In this document: positions 23,339 to 33,996 of the stretch, piece by piece
Layout: every line of letters starts with the position of its first letter
Position numbering within the stretch: the first letter of the stretch is position 1
DNA from: Verticillium longisporum
Lineage: Eukaryota > Ascomycota > Sordariomycetes > Glomerellales > Plectosphaerellaceae
Assembly: GCA_019188255.1 (NCBI GenBank)
Contig: JAETXT010000007.1
Location: forward strand, 2,356,001 to 2,420,000
DNA: 64,000 nt
Direction of reading: 5' to 3'
Program-made: the position numbers and the translations under genes
Notes under the pieces: model-generated
What the model was told of the DNA's origin: nothing
Database searches by the model: none
Seen by the model: only the letters and a program-made list of their open reading frames with translations

Positions 23339-24990
23339 TTACGTGCTCAGGGCAGAATATACAGTCCAGCTGGCGTCGCTTACAGGGTTACGGGTCTGCA
23401 TGTAGACAGTGCCTGGTCCTGTGAATTTGCAGACGAGCCCCTCGCCTGAGGAGATGCCCGAGATGATGCCACCCGAAGCCACGCGCTCAATGATGTACTT
23501 TGTGTTCCACGCGACAAGGTGTCCATTGTCGACGATGTACTTCTCGCCAGGGATCAACTGTTCTCATGTCAGTGACGAAAAAATCGACTCAGCATTCAGC
23601 ACTCTCTCACATCTTTACGGATGATGGCACCGAAACTGGTGATCCAGAGCAGACCGGTCCCGCTGATTTTGTACACAAATAGGCCCTCGCCGCTGAAGAT
23701 GGCTTTGCCGAGACCCTGGCGCTTGTAGTCGCAAATGACGCCCTGCGTCGACGCGACGTAGGCATCCTGGCCTACGGACCAGAATTCTTTGCCCGTCAGG
23801 CGGATGCTCGTCAGATCACCCAGCATGGCGGGGGCCAGGAGGACCTCGCCAGGGTCCGTGAACGTTGACTGGGCGAGTTCTGCGCCGGCCACGAGCTTCT
23901 TCATACTGAACTTGAGCTGGCCCCGCAGAGTGACGGTCGGCGACATGGCAATCATGGTGCCCGGCTTCGCCTTCAGGGGACAACCTACGGCCAGCTGGAT
24001 GGTGAGGATGGTGTTGCTGTCGCGATGGCTGATGCGATAGCTGCCCCCCTTGAACGTCCGGACATCGTACACGGCAGGCGAGCCGGCCGCGCACACAAAG
24101 ACCTCCGGGGGCGGAGCGCCCGAGATGAACTTGACCGGCCCCTGGTTCGGAACTTCATCCTCCTCGTCCTCGTCGCTATCTCGGTCAAAGGTTTGCCCTT
24201 TTTCTGGGGGGTAGGCCGCCGTAGGTGGTCCATCGAAGGATGGCGGCCCGTCAAATGCAGCAGGGGGCGGTGGCGTCGCGGTTGAGTGCTGTTGGCTGTC
24301 CGGGCTTGCCACTGTGTGCAGAGGAATCTGGCTCTGCTGCTGCTGCTGCTGCTGAAGCTGATCAACCGGGGGCAACGGGTAGTTGTGCTGTTGCTGTTGC
24401 TGCGGTGATTGTGACGGGGGAGGAGGATACTGCGTGGCGCTCTGAGCAAGCGGGGGACTTGTAGCCTGTGGAGGAGGCGGGTATGAGTTTGTTCGCGACG
24501 ATTGTGGCGAGGGCTGTTGCTGGGGAGGTGCTGGGTAGCTGTGGCCTGGCTGAAGTGCTGACGGGGGCGCGGGGTAATGAGCGGCCTCGCCCGGCTGCCC
24601 AGCGGATGGCGGAGGTGGATATCCTTTTGGCTGCGCCAGAGACGGCGACGGCTGTTGAGGAGGTGGCACCGAGAATGTTGTTGGTTGATGCTGGCCAGAT
24701 TGAGCGCCCTGTGGAGGAAGAGGGTATGAGAATGTAGTTTGCTGAGCGGGAGGGGAGGTTGGAAGCGGGATCGAGGCAGCGGCGGGAGGCGCGGGGTAGC
24801 TCTTTCGAGGTACTGGCAAAGGTCAGTCAACGGGAACGCCAGCGCGAAAGCAAGTTCCGAGAAGTAACGAGTAACGAACTGCCAAAGAATCTCTTGCCGG
24901 AGGACGAGGAGGGAGCTATTTGATCGTGAGTATTGGCGCTTGATCTGAGAAGGCATGGATGCACCGACGGGGATCAAATTGTTGCGACAT
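23339..24990 (-). CDS. AIM24-family (TRAP-like) protein with Pro-rich N-terminus
   Basis: The C-terminal 270 residues form the AIM24/DUF124 beta-rich domain. Its blocks include [50 protein letters not shown] and the late [19 protein letters not shown]. Yeast Aim24 is a mitochondrial protein linked to organisation of the MICOS complex. The N-terminal part is a Pro/Gln-rich region with repeated YPxPP motifs and a poly-Gln run. My model has exons 24969-24990, 23611-24812 and 23339-23557, totalling 1443 nt and 480 aa. The last intron (23558-23610) is secure. The 22-nt first exon (MSQQFDP) is the least certain: its donor GTCGGT is unusual, but it is the nearest ATG giving the right phase. No mitochondrial presequence is evident, so localisation is open. 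Confidence 0.82.
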
Positions 24991-25831
24991 GGTGATGATT
25001 GCCAATATGAGATGTAGTCTTGTTGCCCAAAAAAGCGGCTCTGTACCTCGGTCGACCGCCGTGTCTCAAGTCGGTGCTGCAAAAGCTGTTGATGACAGGT
25101 CAGCCCGTAAGCACAAGGGCAGAACGGAGGAGGAAGTCGAGAGACGAGAGGTACTGGGTACAGTCCTTCCCCCGCATCCTGTTGTCGCGACGGAGCCTTC
25201 TCACCTCAACCTCAAGCACAGCCACGCGACACAAGCGCAACAATACTGAGCTGTCTAATTCTTTTGTTGCGGTTAGGGTGCTCCTGCCTATTGAACCACG
25301 GGGAGGCAGCAAAGGCAATCGTCAAATCCCTGATCAAAGAAGCTGAATTAACGGACAAAGAGGAAGAGTAGGTGGCGCGCCTCGCGACAGCAGTGCCAGG
25401 TCGATATAAAGAACCGGGGCGGGGGAGGAAGCTCTCGAAGCTTGGGAGGTCAATCCATTTTCCAGGGTTCAGATACTCGGCCACCTGGCCACTCGACAGG
25501 CCGCATGCCGCATGCCGCAGGATCCGGCAGCATTACCGACCGACATGCATTGCCTGGGCGGACTCGTGAGCAGGAAGGCCATGGGAATGGTGCTGCCGTC
25601 CAATGGTATTCCATGTTGGCTGCGATGCGCCCTGGTTGGGGGCCTGTAGCCGCGAGCTTTTGGAGGGGCGGCGCGTAGGGACATTGGCAGCGATAAGGCG
25701 CCTGATTGGGTGGATGATGCTCTCCCAGAGGCTGGCGACTTTGGGTCAGCTCCTCTCACACGGAATAGAGAACACAACGTGGAAGACTAATCGAGTGAGA
25801 CTTGAGGGGCAAAGAGGTCAAGTAATGCGAT

Positions 25832-25889
25832 CTGTAGGTCTGCTTTGAGACCTGTAGGTCTGTTTTGAGACCTGCAGGTCTGTTTTGAC
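25832..25889. repeat. 20-bp direct repeat, three copies
   Basis: Three adjacent copies of CTGTAGGTCTGTTTTGAGAC with one or two differences each, in non-coding sequence. Confidence 0.85.
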
Positions 25890-26900
25890 AATCCAGGAGC
25901 TCAAGTGAGAGCACTACTAACTAGGCCAGGCAGTTTCAGATGCAGGCCACGATCACGTTTCTCAGGACCCCCAAAAATCGACTTGCAGACTTTCCTCCTC
26001 GACATCCTGAGTATTCATCCAAACATACTCAGGCACTTGCATTCACCTTTCTAAGGACTGACCACGCCGACATGCTCCCGGAGCCGAATCGGCCTCCCTC
26101 CCATGTGGGGCCGTTCTTCCGGTCCGGCGCGAGGGCCTTCTGTTCGGCAGACGCTGCGGACAGTCTCACAAGGCACATGCCTGGGCCCGGCAGCCGAGCT
26201 CCGTCGCCGGTGGCTCTCGAAGGGGGTCCTTTTGTTGTTCTCCCCAAATTGAAGCACTTCCGGGCCAGCCGGCGGCCCCTGCAGATCAGACGCTGATCCG
26301 AGCGACTACTTACCTCGCTTAATGACTTTTCTCCTGGCAGATGCAGCGGTCAGATTCTTGTGACGTGCCATGGCACAGTAGGAGAGTCAACATCCTGGCC
26401 CTGGTCCCCAATCTCCGTCACTGCTACCGTGTTTGGCTGAGCATACTTACCTCCGGCTAGCCCCGGACATGCCTGCTCGGTTTCGATCGTGGTCCTCCGG
26501 CTCGGCGCGTTTTGGTCAGCCTTGACTAACGTACGGGCCGTCGTTGCAGGGTATCCTCCAAGGGGTTCGCCGTCAAGAACAGGTTGTATTTGTGCAAGAG
26601 TCAGAACTGAAGCCGATGCAGCCCTGAGTGACTCGCGTAAGAAAGCACTTGTACTGGTCACCTTTCGGTCATTCCACGACAGACTACAGCGGCGGTAGTG
26701 CCGTGCAAGGATTCGGACTGGGGGTGTTGAGAGGCGTCGAAACGCTTGACAAACGTGCGAGTCAATATGCAATAGGTGATGTTCTGCAAAAAGAATGTGT
26801 CAGGTTTTGGTCGAATGAGAGACGTGCTACCTGTCTCACAGGCGATACTTGTAGTCAAAAAATGGGTTGTGCCATATCATGACAAAAGAGATTAAAATGA

Positions 26901-26983
26901 TGAAGGAGATGGGATTCGAACCCACGCCTACAATGTAGACTAGCACCTGAAGCTAGCGCCTTAGACCGCTCGGCCACTCCTCC
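26901..26983 (-). tRNA. tRNA-Leu (anticodon CAG)
   Basis: On the minus strand the sequence folds as a class II tRNA. The acceptor GGAGGAG pairs with CTCCTTC (one G-U), followed by discriminator A. The D-arm is GGCCGAGCGGTCTAAGGC, the anticodon stem CTAGC/GCTAG encloses loop TTCAGGT with anticodon CAG, and a long variable arm and the T-arm GGGTTCGAATCCC follow. It decodes CUG leucine codons. No intron is present, and CCA is not encoded, as usual for eukaryotes. Confidence 0.95.
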
Positions 26984-28484
26984 GGTTGATGTGATTTCGG
27001 GCTTGACGGTATGTCACTTAGATCACAGACATGCAGCGCAGACTGGTTTGAGCACACAAAAATAAAGACTTGCTCCTAGTGCGACGTGATGTGACGAGGT
27101 CTGTGACGAGGTGTGTGACGAAAGAACGCGAGCGGATGTCGTGGACGCTGATCAGCTTGATGGATGCTGTGCAGGTTCCGATTTCCTGTATTCCGGAGTA
27201 GCCTTCAGCGGTACTGTAGACTCTTGGCCCGAAGCAGCAATCTGGCTTCAGTTCAGGGGCCTCAGAGCCTGGAAGCTTGTAGCCACATGAGAACATGACA
27301 CGAATCCCCGATCAGGTCCTGGAACAGCCAGGCATGAATATGCTACAGACCCGGAGGGATTTGATGACGCTGACCACGTTACCTGAAAGGCACACGATGA
27401 TGGAGCTGGCGTGCGATGGCAGATGGATCTGCGCAAGTTTCAGTCGTTCACGAGTGCCTCTGTTGCTGAGTGACATTCCAACGGACCTTGGATGCAACTG
27501 GGGAGAGGGGCGCCATCGGACAAGTCGAGGCGGACCTACTTGGCCCGGGTCTGTGGATCGCCTGGAGAAGCGCTGGAGACGGGTGCCGCCCGCCCACCAC
27601 CACCACCATCTGATACCCACCTACATTCCCACCAAACGCTCAGACGATCAGGCCAATGTGAATGCGCATGGATAGACGGGACGATTTGTGGGCGCAGCAG
27701 CGGACGGACATTGGTAGAGAAGGCCGGCGATACCAAGATAACCACCGCGCTTATTTATTGCGCAATTGGCCAACTCAACAGGCAAGGCCTAGCAGCACCA
27801 TGTTGGGGCAGAGGGCAAAACGCGCAACGACGCCGACAGCCGAAGGTTGCTCGGATGCGTGGAAACGAGAGAGGGAGGGGTGATGGTGTACTGATGCGTC
27901 TTCCTTCATCCAGACGGTTGGGTCCGCAGTACTGTTGTGTGGCAGTAATGAGCGGGATTGCCATGATGGGCGACAGTGCCGAAGACAAGAAACACGCAAC
28001 CTTACCCGTCATGCGTGAGAGGCACCTGGCGAGACAAGCTGTGTCTTAAAAACCTCGGGGACGTGTCGAGGGAGACTTTCGGTGAAGCGTGTCTCAGCGC
28101 CTTGCGTGCGCCAGCAGAGCTGACAAGTTTGGTCAGTCAAATGAACGCCCGCAGAACACAGACTTCAGCCGGGCCGGACTCAAAGGTCCAAATGAGCTGA
28201 CCACTGAGCGATGGAGGCTTGAACCCTGAGTGTGATGAGAGACGGTTCGATGACGGAGGAGGCCCGCTCGGGGGGTATGACTGATAATCCTTCACCACAA
28301 ATCACAAATGGGACGCATGGAGAAGGAGAAGGGTACAGTACTATGTACCTAGGAAGGGTGGGAAGATCAGAACACAGTGCAGATGCAGCAGGTGCACCCG
28401 GGCGCCAGTGGTGCGGCATAAGTCACAACCGGGATCAGAACCAGGACCATGACCACAACCGCAACTTTACAAGCAAGTGCAGGC

Positions 28485-28504
28485 GCAGGCGCAGCTGCGC
28501 CTGC
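28485..28504. repeat. 20-bp perfect palindrome
   Basis: GCAGGCGCAG followed immediately by its reverse complement, with no spacer, in intergenic sequence. Confidence 0.9.
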
Positions 28505-30361
28505 AGCATGGACAGGGACAGGGACACGGCAGGAAGACCCAGCTAGCGCTCCTGTTCCCTCCCCTTTCCGTCCGCTCCTGCCGCTTGTGCAGTTCTTCGA
28601 GGCCATTGCTCCGCCCCTTGTCGAGTTTGTTTGGCCCTTCCTGGCGTCCCGGCGCCCATTCACTCAACCACGGGGCAGGTTCGATGCAGCAGGTGATGCA
28701 GCAGGTGAAAATTGGAACTCATTCAGACGACCTACATAGTAAGGTCCTGCTCAGTGACCACTCGGCCGCCAGCGGAAGGCAGGGTCCATCTAGTTACACA
28801 GGGAATCTACCTACCCAGGGACCTGATTACGGTGGATGGGCACCCAGGTACTCCTGCGCAAACTGAAAAAGAGGGAAAGAGAGGGGAAACCAATGCAAAC
28901 AAACGTCGCGCACATCTCTGCACTCGCTTATCTCGTCCCCAAGCTCTCTTGACACCTTATTTTGGCTGCAGCATTGACCGCCTGGGCCGCCGTCACATAG
29001 GCACAGAGCACGTTAGTCGAGTCATCCGGTCAATCAGTTGGTCAATCATTCGTTTGCAGGCATCGCGACGTCAGCTTATCGAGACGGCGCCTGACAGCGT
29101 GGCAGGGAGCTCGAGTCTCCCGCGTTCCAGGGCACTGGGATCCCTAGCACAGCGTTCGGCCCCCCCCTACCCCCTGCGAGCTCGCCGCGACGATCCCATC
29201 CCTTCAGGAGTGAATTCAGGAGGGTTACCTACCGAGCCAGGGTGGGCACTTACCTGCCTACTGTGCAGCAGATACGTTGCAGCGCCCGCACGGTAGATAT
29301 GAACGGTCTACATGTACCATGTAATGGTAGATACAGTGCAGAAGTGCTCGCAGCGGTTCCGCGAATGGCGCTGCCGACCCAGCACCGCGGAACAAAAGGA
29401 ATGTCGCAGGCTCCGTCGGTGCGGGACCTGCACATGGGCTTGCCTCGTTGGGTTTCCTCCCTTCTGCTGCCTCTCGCCTCTTCTCTACATGGGTGCCCAA
29501 ACTCTAGGCGGACACATACTCGCCTGTACCCTTCTCACTCGATCACCAAACACTCCCAGCTGGTCCCCTGAATCCAGAACACGAGACGACTAGAGGCCTT
29601 CCAAGAACGTTCGCTTGGACCGTACCACCGCATCATCCATCGCTTCATGTCCGAGGTGCACTGCACTGCCCACTAGGCACCATAGCGCCAGCGCCGACCA
29701 CGCCTTGTCCTTCGCACCTCGACCTGGGCTCTCCTTCACCATTCCTCAAGAGGCAACGCCCGCTTGGGGGCTTGCATGGTGCCACTGCCAGTGGTCATTT
29801 AGGCCCTGATTTGATCCGCCCCCGCAGGGAAGCCGCCGACGCACAATACGCACAAACGCAAACCTTCACCTTACCAGCTTGAGGCCACCGTCAGTCTTGG
29901 TTGGCAAGGTTGGGTTGTGCTGCTTGCGCCCTCACCTTCCCCCTGCTGTCTGGCCATCTGGTCTCTGTGCCTGCCTGACTGCCTCGCATTGTGCTCTTGT
30001 TCCGCAGACGCCGGCTGGCCTTGTTGGACCTTCACGCTTTCGAGCTCTTGATACCTCGAGCACGCCGGATCACCGTCGTACTCGCGGCAACGGTCTATTT
30101 CAACGCAAGCATCCATCTCCCGCCGAGGCCTGAACCGCTAGACTGCAAAGTCGGCCACTGGCCGCCATCCCACACTACGAGCGACCCATCCACCAGCGAG
30201 CTGGGGCGCCCACGGCGTCCCTTGGGCCACCCACTAGTGCAGCACGTGTGGATGTCCTCATAATACCATTACAAACCCCCGTTCGGCTCGACTCCTTCAG
30301 CAACTTTCGATCATCTGTCGTTGTTCACTTCGTCCATCGCTCGTTTGAACCTTTCTGGAAC

Positions 30362-31291
30362 ATGTCGCTGGACGCATCGCTCCATGATCACGGTTCTCCG
30401 TCCACCTGTTCACCGCGGCCGGCGTTCACGCAGCCATCGCACGACATGTCCAACCGCTCCACGTTGGGTTACAGCGGCACCGCCACTACACCCAACCCGC
30501 CACCCAGGCGCCTGGGACCAAATCACGACGAGTTCCTATTGTCCCCGAAACGTCTGCCACTAGAGCACCCGCACCCCCAAACTGACTTCAGTTGTACGCC
30601 AACCGCTCTAAATCTCACGGCACCAGCGATATCCTTATCAAAACCTTTGTCAGCATCATCGTCGTCACCCTCACGCCCTCAATCCGCACTGGCTCCTCGC
30701 CGTGACGCCCGTGCCTCTCCTGTCAGCGTCGTTACTCCATCATTGGAAGTCGACAGTGACGAAGCGTTTGATGAGGAATTGGAAGCCGAATTTCTGAGCA
30801 AAATCGCATCTCGGGGGCAGAGGCGACTCAAGCGAATACGTGATGCGCACTCCGACGGCAACGCCGCCAATACCAAAGTTCCAAAACTTGCCGAGCCCAC
30901 CAGTCCTCAGCATGATGACGGCGAATCCTCGCAATCTGTTGTCGCCACGACACACCTCTCCCCGCGCGACTTGACAGTGAGACATGGACCTATTCAGCCT
31001 GCGGATCCCGACACGTTGGCTGCGAGCGACACCCTCGAGGTAGACGAAGGATTTTGCGACGAGAACGGCGAGGAGTATGTGTGGCGACACTCGTCGACCG
31101 AGTTGTTACGACAACCGAGCACCAACGGGTATCGGCAATTGGGGCCGCTCCGCTACCGAGTGTCCGGCCAATATACTTCAAGGATTCAACCCGTCGTCAG
31201 GAGCAGACCAAGAATGCGGAAACGAAAGGACCTACCGACCTTACCGGACCCAGCTCCAGCTCCAGCTCCAGCAAACGAGGATCCGAACTGA
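30362..31291 (+). CDS. Conserved-looking hypothetical protein
   Basis: A single exon of 309 aa that I do not recognise. The first 130 residues are Ser/Pro-rich and disordered. A charged helix follows (DSDEAFDEELEAEFLSKIASRGQRRLKRIRD) and could form a short coiled coil. The C-terminal part looks more ordered (EVDEGFCDENGEEYVWRHS, YRQLGPLRYRVSGQYTSRI) and ends in a basic stretch (SRPRMRKRKD) and a Pro/Ala tail. The basic patches suggest a nuclear protein, by inference. An upstream in-frame methionine at 30248 exists, but its N-terminus looks like untranslated sequence, so I chose 30362. Confidence 0.65.
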   Translation: MSLDASLHDHGSPSTCSPRPAFTQPSHDMSNRSTLGYSGTATTPNPPPRRLGPNHDEFLLSPKRLPLEHPHPQTDFSCTPTALNLTAPAISLSKPLSASSSSPSRPQSALAPRRDARASPVSVVTPSLEVDSDEAFDEELEAEFLSKIASRGQRRLKRIRDAHSDGNAANTKVPKLAEPTSPQHDDGESSQSVVATTHLSPRDLTVRHGPIQPADPDTLAASDTLEVDEGFCDENGEEYVWRHSSTELLRQPSTNGYRQLGPLRYRVSGQYTSRIQPVVRSRPRMRKRKDLPTLPDPAPAPAPANEDPN

Positions 31292-31535
31292 TCTTATGAC
31301 ATGCGGCAGAGGCCGACGCATTGCAACGTATGCAAGATGTGATCATCTCCCATGCAGTTGGTGATTACGGTGGCGGCATTACCTAGGCTTGGATTTGACA
31401 TTTTCGCATCCGCTATAATCACAGTTATGGCGTACTGCAATATCGTGGCAACAGGGCCATGGTGTCTCGAGGCGTTTGGTGTGATTAGAGGGGCATAGGG
31501 TTGACCGACAGTCAAGGTGTTTGGTCTTCAACGCG

Positions 31536-31555
31536 CGATATGGCGCGCCATATCG
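31536..31555. repeat. 20-bp perfect palindrome containing GGCGCGCC
   Basis: CGATATGGCG followed immediately by its reverse complement, about 245 nt past the stop of the hypothetical gene at 30362-31291. Confidence 0.9.
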
Positions 31556-33453
31556 GGATATGATTTTCCTTCGACTTCTTTTTTCGTCTCGGTATTGGAA
31601 ATACCAAACTGGATAAGCTTCTTCGTCCTGGGAAGCGCGATGCCCCGTCATGGTAGAGCGTTTGATGAGATCATAGTAGGGACCTCAGACGAGAATTGAC
31701 CAGCAGGGTACCGACCCCATTATCTATTTCTGGTCGAGCCAACTTGCTGGGACCCCCCACACTAGGGACAATGTTATGCCTTTGACATGGACAGCTCCAG
31801 AACGCCGCAACAGAGACGGAACTCCGAAGCTAGCAGGACAAGACGGTTCACAATTAGGTGGGGCGGCGCTGCTGCATCTTGTATTGCTAATTCTCTGGCC
31901 TTTTTGTCAGAGTAATCAGGTTTCCGATTTTTCGCAGGAGAGTTAGGGATGGCGTCAATCCTCCACCCAACCCCGGGGCAAGCGAAGTGCGCGGGCGGCC
32001 GTTTTGACGGGTTATTTTGATTTGGGTTGCTCACCAGCCAGTCGGATCTTACGATGCAGCCATAGCGGCTGCAGCAAACTTGGTTTCAACAGCCAGCGCC
32101 GCCTTGTCAGCGCTAAGGGGAGCCGGCGTGATCGAACATCGGCCGACATGGACGGCGGCTGCCGACGGGAACGCCAATCCATCCTATGTGAGGCCTCTGA
32201 TAACACCCACATCCTTCTCTGACTGACGTGACCTCTCGGCCGTTCCGCACGACCCTTCACGAGGTAGATGGCGATACCGAGGCTCGCAGGGTTGGGCACG
32301 ACTCCCTTTTCGAGGCCATGTCATGACATGTATGGTCTTTCATCGCGCACAGCACGGCATCCTTAGGCGGCGGCCACCGCCGCCGAATGCGCGGGGTGGT
32401 GTCGTCGGAGATGCGTGCCATTGCTTCGGCCTCATCTGCCAGCCGGTGAAAGTTTAAGGACTGAGACCCAGCCATTTGGCAGCCCATCAGCAGGTCCTCT
32501 AGGCCGTTATGGCTATGGATGACCATGGTGTGCGTCGGTCCGCCCGGCAACCGGCATTCGTTGGTGATTTGTACGTCGTGGTTGGATTCGGATGGGGTTC
32601 TCTCTGGAATCTAATCAGACCCTCCAACGGGAGGGAGTGTCTCAGGCGCATCTTGGTACGCGGGCCAACCGCCGATCTCGACCGACGAATACAGGTGTGC
32701 CTTGCAGACAGACGCATGCACGGCGGCAAGGGCGAAAGGTTGGCATGGCAGGACAGCTGGTATTACTGGGCATGAGCATCGTCAACCATCCATCGAAGCA
32801 GTTGAATGTGTGGTGGGGTTCACACGCATCTCACTGTGCGTGTGTGCGTCTCTCTCCCTCTCTTACGCAAAGCGTCAGGCTATGTGACCAAACCCCAAGT
32901 TGGTAGGGGCCAGGAAGGTCTTTTCGCTGTTGGCCCCAAAAAGCGTTGGGCCTGAGGCCGAGCACCGAGCGCAGCTCACTGGGCAAAGCTTGTCTGCTCA
33001 GGCACCGACAGAACAGGGCAACCTCTCCCTCGGTGTGATGCCCACGGTGATGGGCAACAAAGGGAGGTGCTGTGGCGCGCAATGCAGATTGGATGGGCAT
33101 GGCAGCGCGATTGGAGGGCAACCCAAGTCACCGCCATTCATCTGGACTGGACAAACCATAGGCTCTTTGACCATTGATCCCTCTCTCATGCAGTCACAGC
33201 GGGGTTAGGCTGCGGTGGATGGATCGGCCTTGCAGTCGTGGTGTTGTCGCCCTACCTCTGCGCCGGGGATGAGATGAGAGAAGGTGTTGTTGGTTTGTCG
33301 ACGGCCTTGTCGCAGGATGGACGGATGGCCCCTCGTTCGCCTCTTTGACGAGCATCATCTCCTTTGGCTGGTGTATGCTGAGTACTCGCCGCGCAAACTG
33401 ACCCCCATGCCAGAGGACCAAGCCCTTGTGGCCTTGTTCCTGACGGAAGCTCT

Positions 33454-33840
33454 GGAATGGCAACAACCTCACTCCGTCAACGGGTCAACCCAGGCGCAAC
33501 ATTCCTCAGAACCGCACGTTCGTGTGCGACATCCCACCCCACCAGCGTGTATTTTCCCTGCCAGCCCTGTCGCGCTGGCTGCTCGATTGCACTGGAGTCG
33601 AGCAAAGACAGCTGTCTCGTTGTCTCGTTGGTGACGAAAGGACTCCATTTCTCGACTGGCGTCCATTCCCAACGCCAGTTGCCCTGGCAGAAGGCTGCGG
33701 AGTGAAGGAGAGGCGCAGAGACGTCGAGACGAAGAGACAAGGTGTATTTGTTGACTCGCATCCCCGTCTTCCTTCGTCCCAAAACGGCCTTCTTCGAGGC
33801 AAGTCGTTCATTTATCCCATCCCAACTGCAAGCCCATTCC
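33454..33840 (+). promoter_or_regulatory. Cluster of four AbaA-like sites (CATTCY) before wetA
   Basis: CATTCC occurs at 33500-33505, 33664-33669 and 33835-33840, and in reverse orientation (GGAATG) at 33454-33459. CATTCY is the established binding site of the TEA-domain regulator AbaA, which acts upstream of wetA in conidiation. A six-base motif is common by chance, so binding is an inference from clustering and position. Confidence 0.4.
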
Positions 33841-33996
33841 CCTCAACACCACTGCCTCTGCGTGCAGCCGGCCCATGCTACCCGCGCCACCACCCCCGAA
33901 AACGAATACCGGGGAAGCTCCCCGCCTTTTCCACTTCCACTTCCACGACCACTTCCATAGCGATTCACTTGACTGGCTTTCGTTTGCGTCAAAGGC

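Larger units (their letters stand above)
24991..30361. other. 5.4 kb gene-poor region with one tRNA gene
   Basis: Apart from the tRNA gene and one short repeat I see no supportable gene. The region separates divergently oriented genes. It carries a 20-bp perfect palindrome at 28485-28504 and GCAGCAGGTG-type direct repeats near 28380 and 28685-28710. The last kilobase is typical promoter-like sequence for the gene at 30362. Confidence 0.5.
31292..33996. promoter_or_regulatory. 2.7 kb upstream region of wetA
   Basis: No supportable gene was found. It contains a 20-bp palindrome at 31536-31555 and, near wetA, four CATTCC-type sites listed separately. Long upstream regions are common for fungal developmental regulators. 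Confidence 0.5.
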
